Below, one piece after another: positions 37,190 through 49,030 of a DNA stretch of 64,000 nt (positions are counted from its first letter, which is position 1; each line of letters starts with the position of its first letter). The notes beneath the pieces are model-generated. The model was not told the DNA's origin and made no database searches. It was given only the letters and a program-made list of their open reading frames with translations. The stretch is from Trifolium pratense (lineage: Eukaryota; Streptophyta; Magnoliopsida; Fabales; Fabaceae): contig NC_060065.1 of the NCBI RefSeq assembly GCF_020283565.1, forward strand, positions 52,316,409 through 52,380,408, in the 5' to 3' direction. Both the position numbers and the translations under genes were made by a program.

Positions 37190-38760
37190 AAGATCTGAAT
37201 CTGATAGTTTAGGTTTTGGATCTTGATTGATCTTTGATGATCATAGTGGTTTGTTTTGGTTTCTTTGTTTTGCATAATTAGAAACTTGCGTTTTGTTTAT
37301 TTTGTGAATCTTTCTAATGCTTAATTTCACTGATCTATGTTTGGTTTAAGTTGAATCGCAATTTGCTTCGTTAATTTTGTTGCGTTATTTTGTTAATCAT
37401 TTTCTGATTATGTGTTGATCAATGATTTCTTTGAATTTAGTTGAATCTATAAAATAGAACATTGCAAAGACGGAGTAGTTGTTTGATGAGGTTCCATTTA
37501 ATCCATAAGTTTAATTTAATTAATGCATGCAGCTAGATTATGCATACTCATTAATAATGTGGCGGTGACACAACTCCATCCATTTCAAATAGTTTTATGT
37601 GGTTGGTTGCTTGCTTAGTTTTGTTGCGTTAAAACGTATAGAAATGTGACTTTGAAAATCTTCAATTTATCATGTTTGATTCAAGTGTTTTTTTTTGTTG
37701 GTACATTATTTGATTCAAGTGTATAAATTATGCACAAATACTTTGTATTCCAAGAAACATACACAACCTTTTCACTTTTTGTTTGAATGTTAAAGGGTGA
37801 GAATTTTACATTCTCATAAAATTAGGGAGTTTGATCCTTTCATTCTCAATTTCTCCATATATATCTACTTTTTCTCTCTATCTGTCTTAATTTTTAATCC
37901 CCTCTTCATTCAAAAATAATAAATTAATCATGAGAGAGGATAAAATTAAAAAGATAGAGAGAAAAGAGAAAGATGCAGAGAAAATGAAAGGAGAGATCCA
38001 ATTTGAAAAATAAGGGATGCACCACTCATAGCTCCTCCACTCAATGAATTTAATTTATATGCACCGTCAGTGAAATGTTATTTTACACATACGTCCAGTA
38101 ATATACCAACATATCATGTATGATATTTAAAAACACATGATGTGTCACATTCATTAAATGATATGGCAACACATCATTAGATGCATGTGTAAAAAATCTT
38201 TACACTAAAAATCCACAACAATTAAACTCTTTAAAAATATTCCTGAAAAATTAAATTACTTACCAAATAAATTCACCGGTAATAAGTAATATTTTCCGGT
38301 TAATAATACTAACATGGCAAATCATGTTGGAATCCTAGGTGAAAAATGTTTTCACATTTAATATCAAACAATACCTCAAATAGAGTTGCATCTATTATCT
38401 ACGGAAAACAAATAAAAACATATTTTTAGTCTTTATTTACAAAGTAATATTTTAATCCTCAATTCTAAAAATTACCTTTTTAAAAATTGTACCAATGATC
38501 AGACCAATAACATCATCAAGTCATGATTAAAATGGTTCATTTGTGGTCAAATTGGATAACAAATAAATAAATTTAAAAATTATAATATATATGTAAATGT
38601 AAAAAATCAAAATGGGTTAAACCAACTGTAGTTAGACAATGATTGAATGGATTTTATCCGATTCAACCAAATTACAATGTAATTGAAATCAAACCAACTA
38701 AAGAATCGGAGGATTTCCGGTTTAGTTCAATTTGATTTTTAAAATATTAGTTCAGTTTCA
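37190..38760. other. Spacer between SEC61 beta and RRP4
   Basis: The first 300-400 bp is the likely SEC61 beta 3' UTR. The remainder is AT-rich and contains the MITE at 38046-38229. No gene is seen. The two flanking genes are convergent. Confidence 0.45.
38046..38229. mobile_element. MITE with GCACCGTCGGT-type end, left of RRP4
   Basis: This element of about 184 bp reads as a close reverse complement of 42601-42784. Shared words include AACACATGATGTGTCACATT and CATTAAATGAT. Its ends are GAATTTAATT and AATTAAACTC. It forms an inverted pair around RRP4. Confidence 0.75.
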
Positions 38761-38764
38761 CAAT

Positions 38765-41700
38765 CTACCGCTTCCTTTTACTTGAGCTTCTCCTTTCTGC
38801 CTCTTTTTCGGCAACCAGAACACAAAACTCAGAACCAAACATGTCGTGTATATCAAGATTTGCAGAAATGCTTAGATCAATAACTTCCTTGATGCTTTCC
38901 AATGTTATAGTGAATCCTAAAGTGGATAATACTCTAACAGCATTAGCAGCTCTGCATATGTAATTTCTTGTCTCCAGTGCCGTATAGTTTTTATCTTGTT
39001 CTTCAAGACTGACAGAATTTTCATTTGGAATTAACACTTGTGGATCAGATAGGTTCACTGGATCTTCTACCATGACATCTCTGGCTTCAACGTGTTCCCC
39101 GACCCATACGAATCCATTACAACCAAGTATTAAATCAACATCAAACTTCTCCAGATGATGGAAATGCTGTTTCTGTCTCTTCACTAAATACGGTGCGACT
39201 GTAAGCAGTTGACCAGCATTAAGCTGCAATATGTAAAATTGAAACAAATTTTAAGAACCTAAAATGTATTACAAAGTTAGACGCCATACATAAAATTACT
39301 ATAAGCGCCATAGCTATCAAAATGTGTATTTACCCCCTCATTTCAGGATTATATTTGCATTACATCTCAATCATAAACAGGAAGTTGTAAACCGCGTAGT
39401 TTTATACTCCCTCCGTCCCAATATATAAGACCCTCTTTGACTAAATATACTGTTGTGCACAAATAGTAACAGAAGGTAATAATAACGAAATTGCAAACAA
39501 TAAGAACACAAGAAGTTTGATAACGGAGTTCCCCTTAGGTACGTCTCCGGCTGCAGAATTCGCTACAGCTCGTTTCTATTAGATGAAAGAATGAATTAGG
39601 GTTTCAGTGTTACAAGCGGTATATATAATATCAATAGAATGACGTAAATACCCCTGCACCATATGAACCATACTCAACTCCGGGCCGGGCCGCTAGCTCA
39701 GCTCCGGGCCGCCCCCAGCCTCTTCCTGATGCATATATGAACCATACTCAACATATACTATTCATTAATCTTATATTGACCGTATTTTTTTTTTAATGAC
39801 ATATAGATGTAAACATTAACATATGAGATCTTGTTTGATTTGTGTTGATGAGTATTTTCAAAATATCAAGTTTTTATAATTTTTACAAATAGACAATTAA
39901 AGATATTAGTGATCAAAATTGTGCATTGAAATACGTGCAGTGGTCAACTAGATCTTATATTTTGGGACGGAGGGAGTATTTGTAAGCAACAACGCCCATA
40001 TGAATAAGAGTTTCCATTGGTACTATTCCCTACTGGAAACTGTATATAACTGACTATCATTTTTTGGGGGAAATAATAAGCAAGACGATAAAAGAAATGT
40101 TTCATAAGTTTCAAGACTACAAACCTTTCCATATTTTTGACTTCTTGCTTGAAGGTGTATGTCATCATGCTGAGAACGTCGAACTTCAGCCTGTGGACAT
40201 GTACATAATTTAGGATACTAGTCAACCATTATTTCCATCATAAAAGTAAGTAAATTTTAATAAACTTGACTGCACTTACACAAATGACATCTCCCTCCTC
40301 AAAGATACGGCGCATGTTTAACTCATCCACGGCTGTCCTTCGCCTCTAGCAGTGGAAAGAACATTTTTGAATGAGTGAATTTCAAGCTTAATTGGAAAGA
40401 AATACAACAGTATGCTATGGTATATACGAAGAAAAAAAAATGGCAAAAAACCCAATCAAGTACTTACAAAACTGAAGGCGGTTGTGTAGGATACCTATTT
40501 TTGTGCTTATCAAAATTTCAAAAGGACTTAACTACTTGTTAAGTGATGACAACCATAATTGTTTTGAAATCAGCATTTGTACCCCTCACATTTTTCTATT
40601 ACCTTGTTTGGAGTTTAAACTTTAAGTATTATTTAGACCACAATTACAGTTTATTTATGCAAGCATAAAAAGTTACAGCTGAATCAGCTTAACTACTTCA
40701 TGAAAACTGAAATCAGCTGTAACTACTTCATGAAAAGTGAAAACAGACATTGATGACCATCAAATCAAAAGTTGACGCAAACAAAGTAGTTAAAATCGAG
40801 ATTTATGCAAAATTGGGAAATTTGGAATCGTAACAGATTATACAAAACTCAAAAAACTCATTTATGCATATAAAATAGCACATGTAAGATAAAGAAAAAA
40901 CGTAAATCACACTTGAAATACTTATTTAAATTCACAAGCATGTCAATAATAAAGTCTTACAAACTATTAACTGAACTTCGACCAGACCTAAACATCATCA
41001 TCAACTCCGACCACTGCCATCAGCTCAACTCCGACAACCGCAATCGGAGTATGAAACAGATGATTTTTTTCCCTCAGTATACTACACATTTCATCCACTA
41101 TTGATGACCGTCTCAAGGGGTTTCTCTTCCCATCAACCCACTGCACCTTAAATTTCATTGGATTAATTCGCATGATAAAGACTATTCTCAGTAACCAGCC
41201 TCACCACTTCTGAGACTTAACTTTGAGCCCCAATCTTATACTATTATTACTACTATAAACATAATCAATACCTCTGCTGGTTCAAAATCACAGTAAAGCT
41301 CAGACACAACATATCAAAGGCTGTTCATTGATCGCAGGATCGTACGACCCCACAAGGTAACTTGCGATCCTACCAACATCAATGTTGGGGAACTTGCCCC
41401 TGCAACTAAGAGCTTCACATAATCCCCAAATCTGTCCTAAGGCACTGTTCCCATATTCTACAGTTACAGAATATCCTAGAATCAATTCATCACAAATCCA
41501 AAACTCATTAACTGAAATACTCATTATGAACTGCTTATACGCAACTACTTTATATAAAATCTATACTAAATACATATATGACTCTTGTTCACCTATTCTT
41601 CCACTCAACAATTACATTATCCTATGGCAACAAAGCGGCAAAAAAACTAATCAACGCTACCAATTCTATTACACACAGTAATAAAAAATCATTTAAATTC

Positions 41701-42399
41701 TCATCTGCACACTAATCTGCTTTTCTTCTATTTTTTCCTCTTTCAGACATAACTTCCAACTATAAAATTTCTTAAACATTATTCATTTGGAAAGATACTG
41801 TAATCGCAAATACCTGTACACCGTCCGGCATATTCATAGCAGAAAGCATCAGATAAGCATTTTGGCTGCAATTAATATCCAATCTCCAACATTTTTGAGC
41901 AACCTACACAATACATCAAACAATAACATTACTATAGTGAAACATTATCAACAATATCAACATTATCAAATGCACAAAACAGTTGAAACTATGAAATTTT
42001 ACCTCAACTACACGCCCTATAACAATATCACCATCCTCAGGTTTATACCTAAAATTCAATCACAAGATTCCATTAACAAACAAAAACATAACAATTGAAA
42101 AAACTGAACAAATTAAGAAGCAAAAATCGAAATTAAAATTACCTTGAGCGTAAAGTGCGAACATAAACGAGTTTGTTAACACGCTCAACAATACCACACA
42201 GAGTGGCAACGACTTCACCGTTATGATCGGTGGTTCCGTGTCCCTTGAGTACGCCGTCTTCGTGGTTGACGGAGATGGAATCGGATATGGTGACTGAAGA
42301 ATCGGAATTTGGAATTGAAGATTGAGATTCTAGAGTTTCTAGAACTTTCTGGAGACGGAGCTTCTGAGTTTGATTGAGTTGTAACTGAATTTCTCTCAT
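38765..42399 (-). CDS. RRP4: Exosome complex component RRP4 homologue, 6 exons, 327 aa
   Basis: RRP4 is an RNA-binding cap subunit of the 3'-5' RNA exosome (rRNA maturation, RNA turnover), nuclear and cytoplasmic. Exons in gene order: 42399-42143, 42048-42003, 41903-41814, 40345-40280, 40190-40125, 39223-38765; all splice in phase. The N-terminal part leads into an S1 domain (about 80-175) including KPEDGDIVIGRV, CWRLDINCSQNAYLMLSA and EGDVICAEV. A KH-like domain follows with GCNGFVWVGEHV (about 209-220). The C-terminus is basic (SSSKRKR). Length is close to the Arabidopsis protein. Intron 3 is 1.5 kb; intron 5 (39224-40124) carries a Stowaway with a solo LTR inside. Telo-boxes lie just upstream (42454-42467), fitting a ribosome-biogenesis gene. 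Confidence 0.95.
39407..39976. mobile_element. Stowaway MITE in RRP4 intron 5, split by an LTR
   Basis: Ends CTCCCTCCGTCCCAATATA and TATTTTGGGACGGAGGGAG are bounded by TA duplications (39405-39406, 39977-39978). Without the LTR and one 5-bp duplication it would be about 262 bp, a normal Stowaway size. Confidence 0.92.
39451..39753. mobile_element. Solo LTR nested in the Stowaway (303 bp)
   Basis: It begins TGTTG and ends CAACA, the inverted TG..CA ends of an LTR, and is flanked by the 5-bp duplication TATAC on both sides (39446-39450, 39754-39758). No coding or primer-binding sequence is present, so it is a solo LTR. It includes a GC-rich GGGCCGGGCCGC segment. Confidence 0.88.
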
Positions 42400-42453
42400 G
42401 TCTATTACGCTCTGTTGTGAGATAGTAAGGGATGGGAAAAGAAAAGGTTAGAT

Positions 42454-42467
42454 AAACCCTAACCCTA
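42454..42467 (-). promoter_or_regulatory. Double telo-box upstream of RRP4
   Basis: AAACCCTAACCCTA lies 55-68 bp upstream of the RRP4 ATG. Telo-boxes are enriched near starts of plant translation and ribosome-biogenesis genes. Placement fits; function is inferred. Confidence 0.55.
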
Positions 42468-42600
42468 GAAGTAGTTAGTTAGGGAGTGAGGTGAGGAGGA
42501 AGAGAGCGGCGGTGCAGTGGCGGGAAGGAGGGAGTGAGGGTTGTTGTGACTTGTGTTAAAAATTGATTTGATTTGATTTGATGACATGTAATAATCTAAA

Positions 42601-42784
42601 GAGTTTAATTGTTGTGCACCGTCGGTATAAATATTTTTTACACATATATTCAATGACGCGTTGCCAAATCATTTAATGAATGTGACACATCATGTGTTTT
42701 TAATTACCATACATGATGTGTCGGTATATTATTGGACGCATGTGCAAAATAACTTTAGACCGACGGTACATATGAATTAAATTC
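42601..42784. mobile_element. MITE with GCACCGTCGGT end, right of RRP4
   Basis: The inverted ends GAGTTTAATTGTTGTGCACC and GGTACATATGAATTAAATTC carry internal CCGTCGGT/ACCGACGG matches. It is the reverse-oriented partner of 38046-38229 and lies about 200 bp upstream of the RRP4 ATG, so inside its probable promoter. Confidence 0.78.
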
Positions 42785-42789
42785 TAATC

Positions 42790-44700
42790 TAAAAACAAAT
42801 TGTAACTTATATAGAAAAAAAAATAGGGATAAAATTAAGAAATATCTTTTATCTTATTTATTTATTTATAACATATAGTATTTATATATACGCAAAATAA
42901 TTACACTTGAATAAAAGGCAAACGAGCAACAAGCTGCGCCGCTACCCATTTTTGGATCGCAAAACCAACACTATTAAACACTACATCGTGATACCTAGGA
43001 GACACCACATTGCTATGCATGTGTAATAAAAATCAGACCCACCAATTATATTTAATTGATAAATACCAAATTTATATCCAACAGCATGACTCTTTAAACT
43101 CTTTTCAAAGTAGTCGCAGCCTTTTGTGCTAGAAAACCAAAAAAGTGTCAAATGCGAAAGGTATAAACAGAACATGCTCTCTCATATTTGACCACTTTAT
43201 TTGAAGCAGCTTTGAGGGTTTTCTGTCCTACAGTAAAATCTCCAATCGTCAATCCCACAAGTGGATAAACTCCAGTCAAGTCCACACATGCATGTTTCCC
43301 CCTATCCAACCGTGCACCAGAACATCGGGTGCCTCTAGTTTTTTAATTGTTTTTAATTCGTCATTTATTTTATAAAAGTGTACAAATTAATCTTTATCAT
43401 TTTTTTTATACATGCTCTTTATTTTTATAAACACACGAGTTGCTCTTTTCAGTCTTTCGACAAAATAAATTATTGTCATAAGAGTTTTTTTTTTTTTTTG
43501 GTTTACAATGAGCTGGAGATCGAACTCATGATCTATAATGTACTATCAAAATTCTTCATCACTAGATCAAACCCAATAGCTTAAAATTGTTTTTTTTGAA
43601 ATCCAACGAATTTTGAATAATTTATACGTGGGTCATCACTCATCAATTCCCCATTATTATTATATATTATATAAAAAGAGCGTTAAACAAAATACCAGTT
43701 TTTCTCTAATTTTCATTGTAAAGAGAATTTAATGGTGATGATTTTAATGAGGCGATAATGGTTATTGATCTTAATTGCAAATGATAAGTGGTAATTTTTT
43801 GGTGTCAACATATTCTTTTCATCCGTATGATGATTTTGTACTCTAACTTTACTTAAAATATAAAAAAAAAATTGTAAAGAAGTTCATTTATGTTTACGAG
43901 CAGTTTGATTGTCTTGTTGTTGGATTCTCCGGAAGGAAGGAAAGAAGCAATAAAAATTTTGCTCATAAATTTTTTTTTGTGGTGATGTTAGATAGGGTGA
44001 AAAGATTATCGTGGTGGTGGTTGAAGTCTAGAAAAAAAGTTGTCATTATGATTTGAATATGTGGTGGTTAAATTTATTGTCTTGTCTAAGATGTTGATGG
44101 TTTCTTGGATGTTGATGTGCTTACATTTTTTGTAGCTCTTGTTAAATTCATTATACTTAAGTTTATTTTAATATATAGCATATTTCTTTGACTTCTTAAA
44201 AAAAAATATAGAATTTGAGAATGAGTATATTTTAATGTCGAAACTTATAGTTCATTTTATGAAAATGAAGATTTTTCTTTAATTATTAATTAAATTAGTC
44301 ACAAGAATCAAACACTTTAATTGTGGATAAATAAAAAAAATGAGTTTAAACTTGTACCTCAAATCCTCAATAATATATCAAATGTCCTATACATCCCTCT
44401 CAACACATTTTTTTTTCTAAATAAAACTCTTTTCAATCTCAAATATATATTATTTTTAATCATGTCAATGTTATTAAGAAAGTCAATACTATTAGGAAAA
44501 TAAGAAGGATAAAATAGAAAGAAATATGAACATGCATGCCACGATGTCATCTTGTCCACAAATAACTACTTCACATACCCGTTCTATACGCTCAACCCCT
44601 GATCTCCAATTGAGATGGAACACTCTAAACTACTAACACAAACACAGACATACTTAAAACTTTCTCCTTATTTTTCTCAATTTCCCTTTTGAGGAGAACA
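42790..44700. other. Intergenic DNA between RRP4 and SYP71 (divergent)
   Basis: About 42915-43180 carries a GGCAAACGAGCAACAAGCTG-type repeat seen elsewhere in the window. About 43480-43580 is a T-run followed by GGAGATCGAACTCATGATC, a SINE-like fragment. The rest is AT-rich. No gene is supported. Confidence 0.4.
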
Positions 44701-44715
44701 AAAAAACCAAACACA

Positions 44716-46789
44716 ATGTCTGTCATCGACATTCTCTTCCGTGTCGACGAGGTTTGCAAAAAATATGACAAATACGACATTGACAAACAGCGTGAACAGA
44801 ACGCTTACGGTGATGACGCATTCGCTCGTGTCTATGCCGTGGTTGATTCCACCATTCAACAAGCTCTCATTGTTTGTTCCCTTATCTCCCTCTCTTTTTT
44901 ATCTTCTTGGTCTTTATTCTATGAAGCACAAATATGGACACCAGATACGACACTCACACATAATACTGGACACATGACACAACACTGATAATAATTTGAG
45001 AAAGTGTCATAATTGAATGTAATGATAAGTGTTGGTGTCAGACACAAACACTGGATGACACCAGGACACATGTAATTCGAGGAGTGTCCGTGCTTCATAG
45101 TCTTTTTTTACCTCAAACCCAATTGCATGATGATGCAAAGTTTGAATATTTTGGCTTCAAAATGTAAAATGATAACGAAAATTATGACCCTTTGATGTTA
45201 TGTGATGAAATAAAATAATGACCCTATGATGTTATTGAAATTTAATTCAGTTGTTTCAATGTAGAAATCTGAGGCTGCTGCTAAGGAGAGTAACAGGGCA
45301 GTTGCTGCAGCTTGGAATGCTGAGGTTCGTAGAGCCAAGGGGCGATTGATGGACGAAGTTCCTAAACTTCGTAAGCTCGCTAATAAGAAGGTGAGGTTTG
45401 TTTTTAAGTTACTATTATAAGCCACTTTTGTAAGCACGAGTATGATACGATATCTAATGTTTGAGGAGATGTATTATTATATCTTTCCTTGGTACTACTC
45501 CGGTTTCAACGACAATACTTTTTCAATGAATCTAAAAAGTCAAATTTTGCTTATATATGAAACTGGAGGGAGTAGTGTTTTATGCATTATGTACTAGCCT
45601 TCATTGTTACGAAAAATTGCGGTCAAATATGGCTAATCCTATCAGTAACAGGCTAAAGGTCTAACAAAGGAAGACATAGCCATTCGTCAAGATCTTGTTC
45701 TTGCATTGCCAGAAAGAATCCAAGCAATACCAGACGGCATTACATCTGCTGCTAGTCATACCGGAGGATGGGCAGCTACATCAGCTCATCCGCATATCAA
45801 GTTTGATTCACCAGGTAATCGTCGTTGCAGATACGAAATACATTTTATTGAGACGTATGGATTATGAAATAACGGTGTTTTCTTCATTTATTCCAATCTC
45901 AGAAGGACCTGTTGACAGTGATTATTTCAGTCATAGTGAAGAATCCAGTCAGTTTCGAAATGAATATGAAATGCGCAAGTTGAAACAGGTGCACCAGATT
46001 TCTGCTTTACTTCATTTTACTGTTTTTATGCTAAAGCAGAAAGGATTTGAGTTTCTTAGTTATTTTGTTTTATGGTAATTCTCACTGGCTGGTCTACTGT
46101 ATTCATGAATGATTCCGATTTTGATATCTGCAGGATGAAGGGCTTGATATCATATCAGAAGGATTAGATACTTTGAAAAATCTAGCACTTGATATGAATG
46201 AGGTTAGTTATGAATCTAGTCTTTCGTAATTCCATTCGGAAATGTTGGATTTTAAGAGGATAATCATTTTCTCTTCTTTTTCTCATCAACCTTGTTCAGG
46301 AATTGGATCGGCAAGTTCCTTTAATGGATGAAATTGACTCAAAGGTAAAATAGTTATTAATTCGATCTTTTTATTTTTCGTTCTACTTTCGCAAATAGTG
46401 TTGCAAGTATGTTAACAATAAATACATTACAAGATGTTCTGTCCTTGGCATGATTATTATACAGGTGGATAGGGCAAACAGTGAAGTGAGAAACACTAAC
46501 TTAAGGCTGAAGAAAACTATCACCGAGGTAATTGACACGATTATTGAGCTCGTCTTTATGTGAAAATTTGCTAGCTTATATTGAAATGCAATTTTGTTTC
46601 CTCTCCAGATGAGGTCCAGTCGAAATTTCTGCATCGACATCACTCTAATGTGTGTTCTTCTGGGAATCATTATGTGGTTATACAAGTAAGTCCGATATCC
46701 TGCTCCTGGTCACCAAGCATTCTAATTCAAAACATGGTTCGCAAATCGCAATAACAATATCTTCTTTTTGTTTCAGTGCACTAAAGTGA
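44716..46789 (+). CDS. SYP71: Syntaxin of plants SYP71 type (Qc-SNARE), 9 exons, 265 aa
   Basis: SYP7 proteins are plant-specific Qc-SNAREs of the ER and plasma membrane that act in membrane fusion, including at the cell plate. Exons: 44716-44871, 45265-45390, 45652-45814, 45903-45988, 46134-46202, 46300-46344, 46465-46527, 46609-46685, 46777-46789. The start MSVIDILFRVDEVCKKYDKYD is family-typical; the SNARE core spans about 178-236 with the central Gln in ELDRQVPLMDE (about residue 205). One C-terminal membrane anchor (about 243-261) ends NALK. The length is typical. The first donor is an unusual but GT-starting GTTTGT; the splice is chosen because it joins QQALI to KSEAAAKE in alignment with the Arabidopsis protein. 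The last exon is only 13 bp. Introns 1 and 2 hold MITEs. Confidence 0.94.
44929..45100. mobile_element. MITE of the CTATGAAGCAC family, copy 2 (SYP71 intron 1)
   Basis: It has perfect 11-bp inverted ends CTATGAAGCAC / GTGCTTCATAG and 172 bp overall. It is flanked by TCTTTATT and TCTTTTTT, an 8-bp duplication with one mismatch. This is the best preserved of four copies. The 8-bp duplication suggests a hAT-type element (inference). Confidence 0.82.
45498..45572. mobile_element. Miniature Stowaway-like element in SYP71 intron 2
   Basis: The 75-bp element has ends CTCCGGTTTCAACGACAA and TATATGAAACTGGAGGGAG and TA on both sides (45496-45497, 45573-45574). It is very short for the class, so an internal deletion is likely. 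Confidence 0.65.
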
Positions 46790-46799
46790 TTTGATCTCA

Positions 46800-47300
46800 A
46801 ACTTTCCCTTGTTTTGCTGGTTGTGCTATCAACGTATTGCATCCTTACACTATCCGAGGGATTTCGGGTGTAATTTTCAAACGGTCAGCCTGGATGGCAA
46901 CATATATATTATCAATATATTATGTAACTCTCTAATCTATTGATGTATTAAATCTTCACTTGGAAATGTCATCACTCTTTTGAATAACATCTATACACAA
47001 CTTAAAAGATCGATATTTATCAATAACACAACTCCTATAGGTTGGAGGAATAGAAATTGTATTTACAAATTCTCATTGCTAAGTAGGATACAAGGAATTT
47101 CATGAATACATACATGGAAACTTCTTTATCTAGTTATTCGCCATATGTTACAGGTAGCAATAATCATAACAATACATAAAGAAATAGAGCAATAACTCAT
47201 TTGAACTTTTGAGACCTATTGTCTTTCCGGTTATTTCTATACTTCGAAAACTAACTATGAAATAAAGGATTCTTGACTATTCTATAGTCAGTGCGCCTTG
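46800..47300. other. Convergent spacer between SYP71 and the NAC gene
   Basis: It should hold the two 3' UTRs. AATAAAGG near 47262 (plus strand) and AT-rich DNA are seen. No gene. Confidence 0.45.
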
Positions 47301-47306
47301 CCTTCA

Positions 47307-49030
47307 TCACTGCTGGTATCTTTCTGCAAAGTTTAATTCGTTTAGCGCTTTAAAATCGATGCTAGGAGATTTGTCTATTTTGTTTACAGTGTTGAACCTA
47401 CTGTTAAAAGAAATTAGATTTTCAAACTGATCATCATCCTCAATAGATTTCCTTTTCAGTGAGTTGAAGTAACATTCCAAAGAAGGGATTGAAGTTTGAG
47501 AATTCACTTTATTGAAACCTTCTTCATAAACTGATGTTAGATTATCTCCTTTGCTTCCATCAAAGCTGAAACTTGACATGTTCTCAGTTGGAGGTATAAC
47601 TCCACCAACAAGAATAGATGCTATGATCTGATAGTCTTTGTACTGATAATCTGTGATCATGTCGGCTCTAAAGTTCGTGTTTGCTGGGCGTTGTTCTTCC
47701 ACTTTCGGTAGGTTTACTGGCATGCTTGGTTCGCAAGGAATCTCTTGATTCTCTGATAAATTCTTCATTGAGTAGCCTCTATGTCGAACCCGACACAATA
47801 CCCAGTCATCCAACTGTGACAGCAGAGAAATGCTTATTATTGCATTGAGTCTGCTATGAATTTATTATTGTCATTTAAAATCTCATTATTGTCATTTAAA
47901 ATCTCATTCAAGTTTATAAGATTGAACTATTCATTACTTAAGGCCTATTTGGATTGATTTATTTGAGCTTATGTGCTAGCATAAACACTCGTAAGACTCC
48001 CTGGGATAGCTTATAGAAACAACTTATGACATGTCAATAGTTGTTTTCAGCTTATTTCCATAAGCTCTTCAAGATAGTTTATGAAAACTATTAAGAAGCC
48101 CCACATCGGTTGCGAGAATGGTTGCAATCCGCACCTTACAAGACATTTTAAGTTAGAGCCAACTCTCAAATTCTAAGATAGTATCAGAGCCTCCTTCATG
48201 GTCCGCTGGGCCGTCTACTATCAAGTTTCTGATCGGGCAATCCACAATTTATATTCGCGCCCCAAGCCCAATAGCGCTGGGCACGAGGGAGTGTGTTAAG
48301 AAGTCCTCACCTTACAAGCCGGTTTTGTATGGTTGAGTTAGGCCCAACTCTCAATTCTAAAAAACACAACTTATAACTTATATTACACACAAACACTTAC
48401 ATGATAGGGTTTATGCTATAAACACTTAATTAAGTTGTTTATCTAAACACTTACCCGCATCGAACCTTTTAGTCTGAATGATTTTGTAGTTGTGTCAACC
48501 AACCTATACTCATTCATGATCCAATCTGTCTTTGAACCCTTAGGAGGTCTACCTGAATAAAACACAAGAGCTTTCTTCACTCCTATATGCTTTGATCCAC
48601 AAGAAGAAATTATTGGCTTATCAGTTCCAGTTGCTTTCCAGTATCCTGAAGCTGCTGTTCTATTCGGCCTTAATCCATTCGGGTACTTTCGGTCTCTCGG
48701 ACTAAAGAAATACCATTCTCCCTCCCCAAATAAAGACTTCTCTGCACAATCACAACAAAAACAAAAGCAAAAACAAAAAGATTCATTTTCTTGAGCTACA
48801 AGATTTGGTAAATACTAAGAATTAATACAAAGAGAGTGAAATAACAGACTTGGTAACTCCCATGGATTATACTTATAGAGATCAATTTCAGCTATAATAG
48901 AAGCTGGAAGCGGACGCGACTTGATTTTGTTTTGCAAGTAATGAACTATGAGTTCTTCATCAGAAGGATGGAATCGAAAACCGGGCGGAAAAATGTAACT
49001 AGATTTGGATCCCTTTTGTTGTCCCTCCAT
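47307..49030 (-). CDS. NAC-domain transcription factor, 3 exons, 324 aa
   Basis: This is a plant-specific NAC transcription factor. Exons in gene order: 49030-48850, 48741-48455, 47813-47307. The NAC domain occupies about residues 14-165 with the usual subdomains: [18 protein letters not shown] (A), [10 protein letters not shown] (B), [15 protein letters not shown] with [11 protein letters not shown] (C), [16 protein letters not shown] and DWIMNEYRL (D), and LDDWVLCRV (E). The C-terminal 160 residues are low in similarity to known members and probably hold the activation region. Three exons with these borders are the family norm. The start is the ATG at 49030 (MEGQQKG); the codon upstream in frame is TTG. 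Intron 2 consists almost wholly of mobile DNA. I cannot assign the subgroup securely; a NAP/stress-related type is possible. Confidence 0.93.
47943..48454. mobile_element. MITE filling NAC intron 2, interrupted by a TRIM
   Basis: The left part starts GGCCTATTTGGATTGATTTA and contains GCATAAACACTCGTAAGAC. The right part ends TATGCTATAAACACTTAATT and GTTTATCTAAACACTTAC, which reads as the inverted counterpart. Legume MITEs of this AGCTTAT-rich type are familiar. The right end abuts the NAC 5' splice site. Confidence 0.6.
48089..48360 (+). mobile_element. TRIM retrotransposon, 272 bp, nested in the MITE
   Basis: Two short direct terminal repeats, 48089-48176 and 48294-48360, both start (T)TAAGAAG and end TCTCAA-TTCTAA; the right one lacks about 21 bp. 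Directly after the left repeat is TAGTATCAGAGCC (48179-48191), matching a primer-binding site for initiator tRNA-Met. Before the right repeat is a purine tract GAGGGAGTG. A 5-bp duplication AAAAC flanks it (48084-48088, 48361-48365). The internal region is 117 bp and non-coding. Confidence 0.88.
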
